From positions 1-27,759 of the forward strand of contig CAAEUQ010000136.1 of the NCBI GenBank assembly GCA_900759005.1: a stretch of 27,759 bases of DNA. The letters are read 5' to 3'. Shown piece by piece: positions 1 to 7,777 of the stretch; within the stretch, counting starts at the first letter, position 1, and the number at the start of each line of letters is the position of its first letter. This DNA is from Clostridia bacterium (lineage in GTDB: Bacteria; Bacillota; Clostridia; Christensenellales; Aristaeellaceae). The position numbers and the translations under genes are program-made. The notes beneath the pieces were generated by a model. That model worked only from the letters and a program-made list of their open reading frames with translations, ran no database searches and was not told where the DNA came from.

Positions 1-139
1 CGCATAGCTGCCTCAGAATCCTCCCGATCTCTGCCCTTTTCTCCCCAAAGAACTCTTTTCTACGGTACTTCGGCGCAAACACTATATGGTATTTGCAATT
101 CCACTTCGTATGTGCTAAACTCTTATTGTCATTCGTCAT
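1..139 (-). CDS. tnpA: IS200/IS605-family transposase TnpA, 5' part (runs off the window)
   Basis: Translating leftward from the ATG at 137-139 gives 46 residues containing SLAHTKWNCKYHIVFAPKYR, the characteristic N-terminus of the small Y1 single-strand transposase TnpA of IS200/IS605 elements. The family cuts and joins single-stranded DNA at subterminal hairpins. The HxH metal-binding pair and the catalytic tyrosine lie further downstream, outside the window. An AAGGAGG ribosome binding site sits 9 bases before this ATG. The other nearby ATG, at 130-132, is out of frame. The upstream hairpin at 242-264 fits the element's end. Only the 5' part is visible, so whether the gene is intact cannot be judged. 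Confidence 0.9.
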   Translation of the reverse strand, partial: MTNDNKSLAHTKWNCKYHIVFAPKYRRKEFFGEKRAEIGRILRQLC

Positions 140-241
140 CGCGAATGTCCTCCTTTTGCTTTTTGTTTTGCAGTTGCCAGACCGCTTCTCCATTATAGCA
201 AAAGGAGTTTCTCTTTCATCCTCACCGCTTAAGCTCCACTG

Positions 242-264
242 AACCCCACGCCTAGCGTGGGGTT
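242..264. repeat. Perfect hairpin, probable left-end hairpin of the IS200-type element
   Basis: AACCCCACGC (242-251), a three-base loop CTA, and GCGTGGGGTT (255-264) form a perfect 10-bp stem about 100 bases upstream of the transposase start. IS200/IS605 elements carry such subterminal palindromes, which TnpA recognises. On the plus strand a short T run follows, so the hairpin could also act as a terminator and insulate the element. The assignment as an IS end is inference from position and the transposase context. Confidence 0.6.
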
Positions 265-280
265 TTCGGTATACAATAAT

Positions 281-313
281 GCGCCGTCTATCGCATAACG
301 CAATAGACGGCGC
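281..313 (-). terminator. Probable intrinsic terminator of the dpp/creatininase operon
   Basis: GCGCCGTCTAT (281-291) pairs perfectly with ATAGACGGCGC (303-313), an 11-bp stem with an 11-base loop. It lies about 20 bases beyond the stop codon of the last operon gene on the minus strand. The sequence after it on that strand (ATTATTG) is only weakly T-rich, so termination may be partial. Confidence 0.6.
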
Positions 314-333
314 AGGTCGTTTTGGCTTCGTTT

Positions 334-1101
334 CTACTTGCGATCCGGCAGCGGAGCGCGCCGGAATGCGCCCATAAAATCAGCGATGTACTCGGCGCAT
401 GCCTTGAGCATATCCTTTCCCCATGCTTCGGTCGCATTTTTGGGGTGATCCGGCCCAATCCAGCCGTTGTCGGTCACTTCTGTAACGGGGCGCACCAGCG
501 GAATTTCAACGCCCTTAAATCGCACGGTCTTAAAGCCTGTGGCCTCCAGCTCGTCGGATACCGGCTTGAGCGTCATATCCTCCACGCTGTCCCAGTCCAC
601 CAGCTTCGGATCCACCGCGAGAACGCCTGCGGTTTCCTCCGCGCCGCCGTGTCCGCCCTTCCACGCGGGATTCAGATCCCACGCCATCAGCCACCAGTTC
701 ATTTCAGCCAGCATACAGCCCTGACGCTGCAAATCCAGCGCCACCTGATCCAGCACGGGAATATTGCCGCCGTGCCCGTTGAGCACCACGAAACGGCGCA
801 CGCCGTGCGCGCGGTATCCCTGCGTGATCTTCGTCAGCACCTGATACAGCGTATCCTGCCCCAGCGAAACGGTGCCTGGATAATCGGAAAGGCTGTCGCA
901 GACGCCGAACGGAATGATGGGCGCAATCGCCACATCCGTCAAAGGCTCGATCATTTCAAGCAGCTTCTGCGGAATCAGCGTGTCCGTTCCCAGCGGCAGA
1001 TGTTTGCCATGGCATTCGATGCTGCCAACCGACAGCAGGATGATGTCGTTGTCCTTAAAATATGCTTCGGCCTGCGGCCATGTCATATGTGCCAGTTGCA
1101 T
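334..1101 (-). CDS. Creatininase-family amidohydrolase, paralog 2
   Basis: The protein has 255 residues, the usual family size. Creatininase-family enzymes (creatininase, MftE peptidase, FAPy deformylase and others) are metal-dependent cytoplasmic amide hydrolases. The metal-site block IECHGKHLPLGTD (residues 28-40, with Glu29, His31 and Asp40) and LNGHGGN (about 107-113) are present, followed by HGGAEET near 151-157. The ATG at 1101 is chosen because GGAGG lies 8 bases before it. A longer in-frame start would run into the gene upstream. It is the last gene of the dpp operon, 22 bp after its paralog. The substrate is unknown. Placement behind a peptide importer suggests an imported amide or peptide. 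The family call is firm, the reaction is not. Confidence 0.88.
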   Translation of the reverse strand: MQLAHMTWPQAEAYFKDNDIILLSVGSIECHGKHLPLGTDTLIPQKLLEMIEPLTDVAIAPIIPFGVCDSLSDYPGTVSLGQDTLYQVLTKITQGYRAHGVRRFVVLNGHGGNIPVLDQVALDLQRQGCMLAEMNWWLMAWDLNPAWKGGHGGAEETAGVLAVDPKLVDWDSVEDMTLKPVSDELEATGFKTVRFKGVEIPLVRPVTEVTDNGWIGPDHPKNATEAWGKDMLKACAEYIADFMGAFRRAPLPDRK

Positions 1102-1123
1102 AATTGTATCCTCCGAATCATGC

Positions 1124-1882
1124 TTAGAATTCAGCTTTTCGGAAAGCGCCGATGAAATCGACCGCCCACTTCGCCGCGGCTTCAAGCATCTCCCTTCCCC
1201 ACTCAGGCGTCGCCGTTTCAAGCGGGTCGGGGCCGAGCCAGCCGTTATCCGTCACATCCACATCCAGCCTCGGCACTGGAATGTTCACGCCCTTGTAGAG
1301 CACATTATCCCAGCCGGACGCAGGCATTTCAGTCGATATGCCGCGCATCCGGGCAGGCTCATATGCGCTTACATCCACATCTTCGGGCCTGATTGCAAGT
1401 ATCGCCGCCGTTTCCTGGCCGCCCGCGTGTCCGCCGCGCCAATCACGGTTTATATCCCACACATAGCGCCACCAGTTCAGACAGGCGAGCGAAGCACCCC
1501 TGCGGCTCAGTTCCAGCGCAGCGCGTTCAATCGGCCCCGTATTGGGTCCATGCCCGTTGAGCGCGATGAACCTGCGCGCGCCGTGCTGCATCAGACCAGA
1601 CAGAACCTTGAGTATAACCTCATAGAGCAGCTGCGGCCCCAGCGAAATCGTTCCCGGGAATTCCGTCTGGCTGTCGCACTGACCGTAACTCCATGAGGGC
1701 AGGATGAGCACGCTGGGATCCATCGCTTCGATTCGATCCGCAATGTATTCCGGCGCGATCATATCCGTGCCCAGCGGCAGATGCCTGCCGTGCTGTTCCG
1801 CGGTTCCAATCGGAAAAATCACCACCGGATCCTGCGCCAGAACCCTTTCCGCCTGAGGCCAGGTCAGATTTGCAAGGCGCAT
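1124..1882 (-). CDS. Creatininase-family amidohydrolase, paralog 1
   Basis: The protein has 252 residues and is colinear with the downstream paralog. Both share the opening L-T-W-P-Q-A-E and the metal-site block TAEQHGRHLPLGTD (Glu29, His31, Asp40). The second motif is NGHGPN instead of the usual NGHGGN, and the third is GHAGGQET. A metal-dependent amide-bond hydrolase is therefore expected, but the altered second motif could change substrate range. The start at 1882 has GGGGAGG seven bases upstream and lies two bases after the dppF-like stop, so the gene is translationally coupled to the transporter. The two copies differ along their whole length and look like an old duplication. A mixed oligomer is possible but not shown. 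Confidence 0.9.
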   Translation of the reverse strand: MRLANLTWPQAERVLAQDPVVIFPIGTAEQHGRHLPLGTDMIAPEYIADRIEAMDPSVLILPSWSYGQCDSQTEFPGTISLGPQLLYEVILKVLSGLMQHGARRFIALNGHGPNTGPIERAALELSRRGASLACLNWWRYVWDINRDWRGGHAGGQETAAILAIRPEDVDVSAYEPARMRGISTEMPASGWDNVLYKGVNIPVPRLDVDVTDNGWLGPDPLETATPEWGREMLEAAAKWAVDFIGAFRKAEF

Positions 1883-1884
1883 AC

Positions 1885-2919
1885 TCAGACCTCCCCTTCA
1901 GCTGCCGCGCAGCCCAGCGGACGGTGGCAGGATACGAAGCGTCCCGGCGCGATCTCGCGCAGCTGCGGCTTTTCCGTTTTGCAGCGGTCGGTGCAGTAGG
2001 GACAGCGCGGATGGAAGCGGCAGCCGTCCGGCATGTTGATGGGACTGGGCGTTTCGCCTTCAATCACGTATTTGCGCGAGCGGTTCAGCGGATTCAATAC
2101 CGGCGCAGCCTTGGTCAGCACGGCTGTATAAGGATGGTAGGGATGCTCAAATATCTCCTCCGTCGGCCCAAGCTCCATCACGCTGCCCAGATACATCACG
2201 GCCACCCTGTGCGTTATGTGGCGCACGACGCGCAGGTCGTGGGAAATAAACAGAATCGTCAGATTGAGCTTCTTCTGCAGATCGCCGAGAAGATTAATGA
2301 TCTGCGCCTGAATCGATACATCCAGTGCGGATACGGGTTCGTCGGCAATGATGAACTTCGGCTGCAGTGCGAGGGCGCGCGCGATGCCGACGCGCTGCTG
2401 CTGACCGCCTGAAAACTCGCCCGGATAGCGCTCGGCATAGTCCGCCGTCAGGCCGCACATCTGCATCAGTTCTTTCACGCGATCATCGATCTGATTCTTG
2501 GGCACGACCTTATGATACGCCAGCAGCTCGCCGATGATCGTGCGCACGGGCATGTGCGGATTCAGCGAGGAATACGGATCCTGAAAGATCATCTGCATCT
2601 TCGGGCGCAGGGGGCGCAGCTCCTTTTCGCTCAGCGCTGCAATATCCGTTCCCTCCAGAAGGATTTCGCCGGAGGTCGGCTTGTAAAGGCGTATAATCGT
2701 GCGCGCGAGCGTGGATTTGCCGCATCCGGATTCGCCCACGAGACCAAGGCATTCGCCTTCAAAAATATCCAGCGAAACATGGTCTACCGCCTTGACGTAC
2801 TGCATCGGACGCCTGAGCACGCTGTCCGCAAGGGTACGTTTGATCGGGAACCACTCGCAGACATCCTTCACCTCGACGAGCTTGGCTGCCTCGGCGTAAT
2901 CAAACTGTGCTTTCGCCAT
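1885..2919 (-). CDS. dppF: Di/oligopeptide ABC transporter ATP-binding protein, DppF type
   Basis: A 344-residue cytoplasmic ATPase. It shows Walker A GESGCGKST (about 62-70), signature FSGGQQQRVGIARAL, Walker B FIIADEPVSALD, the H-loop SHDL, and a C-terminal oligo_HPY region with cysteines (HPRCPYCTDRC) typical of peptide-importer ATPases. It should pair with the DppD-type subunit to energise import. The ATG at 2919 was chosen over longer in-frame starts because it overlaps the dppD stop by only 20 bp and follows a G-rich ribosome binding site. The order dppA-B-C-D-F is standard for this family. Peptide versus other solute cannot be decided from sequence, since nickel, peptide and glutathione importers share these motifs. 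Confidence 0.95.
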   Translation of the reverse strand: MAKAQFDYAEAAKLVEVKDVCEWFPIKRTLADSVLRRPMQYVKAVDHVSLDIFEGECLGLVGESGCGKSTLARTIIRLYKPTSGEILLEGTDIAALSEKELRPLRPKMQMIFQDPYSSLNPHMPVRTIIGELLAYHKVVPKNQIDDRVKELMQMCGLTADYAERYPGEFSGGQQQRVGIARALALQPKFIIADEPVSALDVSIQAQIINLLGDLQKKLNLTILFISHDLRVVRHITHRVAVMYLGSVMELGPTEEIFEHPYHPYTAVLTKAAPVLNPLNRSRKYVIEGETPSPINMPDGCRFHPRCPYCTDRCKTEKPQLREIAPGRFVSCHRPLGCAAAEGEV

Positions 2920-3949
2920 ACTTACCCGCCCCCTCTTCGACTGATGCGGCATCGATGATGCCCCTGTAAGCCGCCGTCTTGTCCAGACAATGGCACCGTA
3001 CATAATGGCCCGGCGCAATTTCGTACATCTCCGGCCGCTGGCGCTTGCAGATTTCAGCGCATTCCGTGCAGCGCGGCGAAAACGGACACCCCTCCGGCAG
3101 ATGCGCCAGGTTTGGCGGCGAGCCCTGAATGGCGTTCAGGCGTTCGCCCGTGTTCTCCGGATCGGGCAGAGACGACATCAGCGCGTAGGTGTACGGATGA
3201 CGGGGCGACGCAAACAGCGTTACCACATCGCACATTTCCATAATCAGTCCGGAATACATTACGGCGACGCGGTCGCACATCTGCGCGATAACGCCCAGAT
3301 CGTGCGTGACCAGAATAACGCTCATGCCCAGTTCCTGCTTCAGTTCGTTGATCAGCTTCATAATCTGATCCTGAATGGTAACGTCCAGCGCGGTCGTCGG
3401 CTCGTCCGCAATCAGCAGCTTCGGCTTTGCGCCCAGCGCCATCGCGATCATCGCGCGCTGACGCATTCCGCCGGAAAACTGGAAGGTATATTCCTCCATG
3501 CGCGCTTCCGGAGAGGGAATGCCCACCATCTTCAGCAGCTCTATGGCGCGTTTTTTCTTTTCAGCCTTTGTCATCGGCTCTCCGTCGAACACTTCCATCA
3601 GCTGCTTTTTGATTTTCAGCACCGGCGACAGCGAGGTCATCGGCTCCTGAAAGATGACGCTCATCTCCTTGCCGCGCAGCTTGCGCAGTTCCTTTTCCTT
3701 CAGGTGGGTAATATCCTGACCATCCAGAATAATCTGACCGTCCACCACCTGACCCGGCTTCTTCAGCAGCCCCAGTATCGATCGGCAGGTCTGGCTTTTT
3801 CCGCAGCCGGATTCGCCCACAAGACCGAAGGTTTCTCCCTTGTAAACCTCAAAGGAAACGCCGTCTACCGCCTTGACGGTCTCATTTCTGCCGGGAAAAT
3901 AGGCTTTCAGGTTTTTAACCTCCAGAATTTTCTCCGCCACAATGCTCAC
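2900..3949 (-). CDS. dppD: Di/oligopeptide ABC transporter ATP-binding protein, DppD type
   Basis: A 349-residue ATPase. It shows Walker A GESGCGKS (45-52), signature FSGGMRQRAMIAMAL, Walker B LLIADEPTTALD, H-loop THDLG, and a C-terminal oligo_HPY segment with CPFSPRC and CAEIC cysteines. The start is GTG at 3947-3949 and forms a GTGA overlap with the dppC stop, with AAGGGA just upstream, so translation is coupled. It is the partner of the DppF-type subunit encoded next. The two together are the nucleotide-binding dimer under the DppB/DppC permeases. Confidence 0.95.
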   Translation of the reverse strand: MSIVAEKILEVKNLKAYFPGRNETVKAVDGVSFEVYKGETFGLVGESGCGKSQTCRSILGLLKKPGQVVDGQIILDGQDITHLKEKELRKLRGKEMSVIFQEPMTSLSPVLKIKKQLMEVFDGEPMTKAEKKKRAIELLKMVGIPSPEARMEEYTFQFSGGMRQRAMIAMALGAKPKLLIADEPTTALDVTIQDQIMKLINELKQELGMSVILVTHDLGVIAQMCDRVAVMYSGLIMEMCDVVTLFASPRHPYTYALMSSLPDPENTGERLNAIQGSPPNLAHLPEGCPFSPRCTECAEICKRQRPEMYEIAPGHYVRCHCLDKTAAYRGIIDAASVEEGAGKYGESTV

Positions 3950-4809
3950 CGTCCCTTTCTGCGCAGAATATCAGTCATTGAATCGCCCAGCAGGCTCAGT
4001 CCCACGCCGGTCGTGGCAAGCACGAGACCCGGGAAGAACGTCATCCAGGACGCATAGGATATATAGGTTCTGCCCTCGTTCAGAATCGCTCCCCATTCAG
4101 GCGTCGGCGGCTGAACGCCGAGTCCCAGGAAGCTCATCGACGCGCCCGTCAGCATGCACATCACCATATCGCTCGCAGCGAACACGATGGACGACGAAAT
4201 GACGTTCGGCAAAATGTGGCGCATCAGGATTCGCGCATCGGAAAAGCCTGCCACCCGCGCAGCCTCGATGAATTCGGCTTTTTTCAGCTTCAGAACCTCC
4301 GCGCGCACCAGACGCGCATAGCTCATCCAGCCTACGAGCCACAGCGCAATATACAGATTGATGGTGCCCGTACCCAGAATGGTTATGATTGCAATGACCA
4401 GGATCGTGAACGGAAATGCCATCATGATTTCGCTGATGCGCATCAGAAGACTATCCAGCCAGCCGCCGTACCATGCGGCCAGCAGACCGATAATACCACC
4501 GATAATCATCGGCACCAGCACGCCGAAAAAGCCGATGGACAGATCGATTCGCGTGCCCCAGACCACTCGGGAGAAGACGTCGCGCCCGTAATTGTCGGTG
4601 CCGAAAATATGCTCGGCACTGGGCGCCTTTGTACGCACGGTAATGTCGACCGCCGTGGGATCATAGGGTGCGATCTGTTCTGGGAAAAACGCCATGACCA
4701 GCGCCGCCACCACAATGATAATGCCCAGAATGAACGTGGGCGTGACCGCCCACGCAGGCAATCTGTGCTTTTTGCGAGTCTGTTCCACTCGCGGGTTATA
4801 TCGCTTCAT
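3946..4809 (-). CDS. dppC: Di/oligopeptide ABC transporter permease, DppC type
   Basis: A 287-residue inner-membrane permease. A short N-terminal cytoplasmic tail and one helix (about residues 20-45) are followed by the periplasmic-side motif FGTDNYGRDVFSR typical of DppC/OppC. Further helices follow, with the EAA loop EAARVAGFSDARILMRHILPN that docks on the ATPases. The ATG at 4809 follows GGAGGAGAG. The longer in-frame start would begin inside the dppB coding end. It pairs with DppB to form the translocation pore. Confidence 0.95.
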   Translation of the reverse strand: MKRYNPRVEQTRKKHRLPAWAVTPTFILGIIIVVAALVMAFFPEQIAPYDPTAVDITVRTKAPSAEHIFGTDNYGRDVFSRVVWGTRIDLSIGFFGVLVPMIIGGIIGLLAAWYGGWLDSLLMRISEIMMAFPFTILVIAIITILGTGTINLYIALWLVGWMSYARLVRAEVLKLKKAEFIEAARVAGFSDARILMRHILPNVISSSIVFAASDMVMCMLTGASMSFLGLGVQPPTPEWGAILNEGRTYISYASWMTFFPGLVLATTGVGLSLLGDSMTDILRRKGR

Positions 4810-4828
4810 AATCGCTCTCCTCCCTCCA

Positions 4829-5770
4829 TCAGAATTCCACGCGGGGATCCAGGAAGGAATACACAATGTCGGTCAGCAGATTCACCGCCAGCACCAGCAG
4901 CGCAAACAGGAATACTACCGACTGTACCACAGTATAGTCTCTCGCGGAAATCGCATCGTAGGTCAGCTTGCCGATTCCGGGCAGGGCAAATACCGTTTCG
5001 ATAATCACACTGCCGCCCAGCAGCGCGGCCATGCGCATGGACAGCAGGGTTACGGTTGACACCATTGAATTTCGAATAATATGGCGACGCCGCACAGCGC
5101 CGGCGGAAAGGCCCTTGGACTTGGCGAAATCCACGTAATCCTGGCGAACAATATCCACCACGGAATTTCGCATGTCCCTGATCAGGATTGCAGCCGTCAT
5201 CAGCGACTGCGTAAACGCCGGCAGAATGAGGCATTTCAGCTTCGTGAAAATGTTCGTCGCGTCCCAGCCGCCCGCAGGCAACCAATGCAGCTTTACCGAA
5301 AACAGAATCATCAGCAGCAAGCCGATCCAAAACGACGGCATGGCGATGGCGACCAGCGTGGAAATGCGAATGGCATGGTCAGAGGGCTGATCCTTATGCG
5401 TGCCGGAAATATAGCCCAGAGGCAGTGCAAACAGCAATCCCAGCGCAGTAGAGAACAGCGTCAGCACAACGGTTACGGGCAGACGCTCTCCAATCATCTC
5501 CGCAACTGGTCTGGAAAACTTCATCGAGGTTCCCAAATCCAGCGTAACGAGATTCTTCAGATAAATCCAGTATTGTTCCCACAGCGGCTTATCCAGACCG
5601 AGCTTTACGCGCATGGCCTCCACGGCGTCGGGGCGCGCCTTTTCGCCAGCCATGATGCGAGCGGGATCGCCGGGGATCAGGTGGATCATCAGGAATGTGA
5701 TGATGGTAACCACCAACAATACCGGCAGCATCTGCAGGATCCGCTTCAGAATATAGTTTAGACGACGCAA
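4829..5770 (-). CDS. dppB: Di/oligopeptide ABC transporter permease, DppB type
   Basis: A 313-residue permease beginning MRRLNYILKRILQMLPVLLV, with the family motifs LIPGDPAR near residue 32 and the EAA-type loop DFAKSKGLSAGAVRRRHIIRN. Six membrane segments are expected. The only in-frame start with a ribosome binding site (AGGCGG) nearby is TTG at 5768-5770. No ATG precedes it in frame, so a rare start codon may lower expression relative to dppA. It follows dppA after a 119-bp gap that holds a hairpin with a T run. Confidence 0.93.
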   Translation of the reverse strand: MRRLNYILKRILQMLPVLLVVTIITFLMIHLIPGDPARIMAGEKARPDAVEAMRVKLGLDKPLWEQYWIYLKNLVTLDLGTSMKFSRPVAEMIGERLPVTVVLTLFSTALGLLFALPLGYISGTHKDQPSDHAIRISTLVAIAMPSFWIGLLLMILFSVKLHWLPAGGWDATNIFTKLKCLILPAFTQSLMTAAILIRDMRNSVVDIVRQDYVDFAKSKGLSAGAVRRRHIIRNSMVSTVTLLSMRMAALLGGSVIIETVFALPGIGKLTYDAISARDYTVVQSVVFLFALLVLAVNLLTDIVYSFLDPRVEF

Positions 5771-5830
5771 AATTGGTTCACCGCCTTTGGGAAAATGTTT
5801 TTAGGGCTTACCTGTGTTCAATCCTGATAG

Positions 5831-5855
5831 AAAAGCCGGCATATTTCAGCCGGCT
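5831..5855 (-). terminator. Partial terminator between dppA and dppB
   Basis: On the minus strand, AGCCGGC, an eight-base loop and GCCGGCT are followed at once by TTT. The hairpin lies inside the 119-bp gap between the binding-protein gene and the permease genes. Such leaky terminators commonly give the binding protein more transcript than the membrane parts. There is no separate clear promoter for dppB. Confidence 0.7.
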
Positions 5856-5889
5856 CCCCCATTCAATCATTCAATCTTACCGGTTGAAA

Positions 5890-7398
5890 TTATTCCGCCT
5901 TGGAAAGATTCTCGCAGTAGTAGTTGGAGAAGGTATCCACAGCAAGACCTTCTACCTTATCGCTGAAGGCATAGGCGAAGGAATTGTGGAACAGCGGAAT
6001 AACGTTCGCGTTGTCATACACGCGCTGCTGGAGTTCCTTGTACATTTCGACGCGCTTCGCATCGTCTCTCTCAACCAGCGCCGCCGCCTGCAGCTCGTCC
6101 AGTTCGACGTCGTTCAGGCCGGTAAACCACGCTTTGCTCTGGTCGTAATCGCAGATCCAGCCCAGCATCTCGGAAGGATCGTAATAGTCGTCGGACCACT
6201 GGAACATGCAGGCCTGGTTCTTCAGATTCTGCGCGTTCTCATAGATCGTGCCGCCGTCCTGGGTAACGATGTTGACCGTGAAGCCCGCGGGCGCCAGCTG
6301 GCTCTGCAGCAGGATAGCCATCTGCTGGTAGACCTCGTTGGGAGAAGAATACAGCGTGAACTCAACGCCGTCGGGATAGCCGGCAGCCGCCAGATCCGCC
6401 TTGGCCTCTTCGGGGTTATAGGGCGTCACTTCCAGCGCATCGTTGTAATACTTGGTGTGCGCCGCAGACAGCACGGAAGCCGTCGCGCCGCCGAATTCGC
6501 CGTAGACAACCTCGGCGATCTCCGCGCGGTTGATGCCCTTCAGCAGCGCCTTGCGGACGTTGATATCGTTGAAGGGTTCGATCGTGGTGTTGAGCAGCAG
6601 GTAACGAATCTGCGTGGATTCGAAGGTTTTAAGGGTCAGGCCTTCGGTGGTACGCACCACATCCATCAGGGATGCAGGAATATCGCCCATGATGTCGATC
6701 TGACCGGACTGCAGCTGCATCAGACGCGTATTGTCATCCTCAACGGTCTGGAACTTGATGTACTGCGTCTTTACCTTGTCCGCATTGCGGTAGTTGGGGT
6801 TCTTCTCCAGCAGTACATAATTGCCGTGATTCCACTCCTTGAGCATGTAGGCGCCGGTTCCGATGGGATGCATGATGTATTCTTCCTCGGTCATGGACTC
6901 GGCATAGGCCTTGCAGCCCAGCACCATGTTGAAGCTGGCCAGCTCGGCAAGGAACGCGCCGTTGGGCTTGGTCAGGGTGATTACCACCTGGCTGTCCGTA
7001 GCTTCCACGGTATCGATGGGCTCCGCAACGAAGCGATACTCACTGGTTTCGGTATCGCGCGCGCGGTACAGGCTCCACACCCAGTCTTCGCCCTTCACAG
7101 GCGTGCCATCGGAGAACACCACACCGGGGACAAGATTAAAGGTATAGGTCAAGCCGTCATCGCTGATCGTCCAATCCGTCGCCAGCAGCGGCTCGACGGT
7201 CGTGCCGTCGCTGCTCATGCGCACAAGACCTTCCTGAATCTGTTCAACCACATGAATCTCGGGACCGCCGACAGCCGGAGCATTGGGCTCGAGATAGGTC
7301 GGCTCCGAGCCGCCGAATACGATGGTGTCCTCTTCTGCAAACGCAAAAGCGGATACCGACACGCACAACAGGCACAGGATCGCAAGAAGCTTTTTCAT
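5890..7398 (-). CDS. dppA: Extracellular solute-binding protein, family 5 (peptide/nickel type)
   Basis: The protein has 502 residues, typical for SBP family 5. The first 21 residues (Lys-Lys, hydrophobic core, ending AFAFA before EED) form a Sec signal peptide. No convincing lipobox is seen, so its anchoring is unclear. The mature part follows the family pattern: TYLEPN near the start, then LATDWTISDDGLTYTFNL and VFSDGTPVKGEDWVWS. It should capture the peptide-like substrate and deliver it to DppBC. The ATG at 7398 has AAAGGAGA at good spacing and fits the signal peptide. Longer in-frame starts overlap the promoter. It is the first gene of the operon that ends in the two creatininase-like enzymes. 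Confidence 0.95.
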   Translation of the reverse strand: MKKLLAILCLLCVSVSAFAFAEEDTIVFGGSEPTYLEPNAPAVGGPEIHVVEQIQEGLVRMSSDGTTVEPLLATDWTISDDGLTYTFNLVPGVVFSDGTPVKGEDWVWSLYRARDTETSEYRFVAEPIDTVEATDSQVVITLTKPNGAFLAELASFNMVLGCKAYAESMTEEEYIMHPIGTGAYMLKEWNHGNYVLLEKNPNYRNADKVKTQYIKFQTVEDDNTRLMQLQSGQIDIMGDIPASLMDVVRTTEGLTLKTFESTQIRYLLLNTTIEPFNDINVRKALLKGINRAEIAEVVYGEFGGATASVLSAAHTKYYNDALEVTPYNPEEAKADLAAAGYPDGVEFTLYSSPNEVYQQMAILLQSQLAPAGFTVNIVTQDGGTIYENAQNLKNQACMFQWSDDYYDPSEMLGWICDYDQSKAWFTGLNDVELDELQAAALVERDDAKRVEMYKELQQRVYDNANVIPLFHNSFAYAFSDKVEGLAVDTFSNYYCENLSKAE

Positions 7399-7468
7399 GG
7401 TCAGATCTCCTTTCAAATTACACGCAGAATATTCCGGCGTCCTCGTCAGAATATTTGCTATGCCCTTC

Positions 7469-7497
7469 ATTATACTAAGCTCTCAATAGTTCGTCAA
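7469..7497 (-). promoter_or_regulatory. Sigma-70-type promoter of the dpp operon
   Basis: Read on the minus strand, TTGACG (7492-7497) and a perfect TATAAT (7469-7474) are separated by 17 bases. This predicts a start about 60-65 bases before the dppA ATG. A further TATAAT with no good -35 lies upstream near 7549-7554 on the same strand and could be a weak second promoter. Confidence 0.85.
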
Positions 7498-7642
7498 GAA
7501 AATTTTAGGTTGTATAAAAATGTGTTTAGTGCGACTTTTTAGCTTCATTATAGTACATGACCTCCAGAATCCATTCGTCGTCCATCGTCCTTTCTTCATG
7601 CATAATGATGAAATGCCGAGGGAAATGTTACAGCGCAGTACA

Positions 7643-7676
7643 AAAATAGTCTCCGGCACGTGCGCAGCCGGAGACT
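7643..7676 (-). terminator. Intrinsic terminator of the DUF2318/TauE/PPOX operon
   Basis: AGTCTCCGGC (7648-7657) pairs perfectly with GCCGGAGACT (7667-7676) around a nine-base loop. Read on the minus strand the stem is followed by ATTTTTG, a proper termination T run. It is the last of three hairpins downstream of the PPOX gene. Confidence 0.8.
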
Positions 7677-7764
7677 CCAGCCTGTCAAAGAAGCCAGATC
7701 GCAAGCTCGCAATCCGGCCTCTTTGACAGGCTGGCGCGGCTTCAGGTTTTGCCTGAAGCCGCGC
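7677..7764. repeat. Two adjoining long hairpins downstream of the PPOX gene
   Basis: The first hairpin has a perfect 15-bp stem, 7677-7691 with 7720-7734, and further imperfect pairing inward (GAT/ATC). The second has a perfect 13-bp stem, GCGCGGCTTCAGG (7734-7746) with 7752-7764, around the loop TTTTG. They share base 7734 and, with the terminator hairpin at 7648-7676, fill 117 bp with back-to-back palindromes. They start 13 bases beyond the PPOX stop codon. No coding frame is apparent here. They could be stacked terminators, an mRNA-stabilising 3' structure or palindromic repeat elements. Confidence 0.75.
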
Positions 7765-7777
7765 AATGGGTATGTTT

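Noticed and set aside
242..264. Terminator of the creatininase operon
   Set aside because: On the minus strand no T run follows this hairpin, and another stem (281-313) is closer to the operon end. Its place upstream of the transposase fits an IS end better.
1102..1221. N-terminal extension of the second creatininase-like protein
   Set aside because: The extra 40 residues overlap the upstream paralog in another frame, are Arg/Ser-rich without family similarity, and have no ribosome binding site, whereas GGAGG precedes the ATG at 1101.
5773..7542. Very long open frame on the plus strand (over 580 codons)
   Set aside because: It is antisense to the dppA gene across nearly its whole length, lacks a ribosome binding site, and its translation has no domain-like pattern. 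GC-rich codon use opens such shadow frames.
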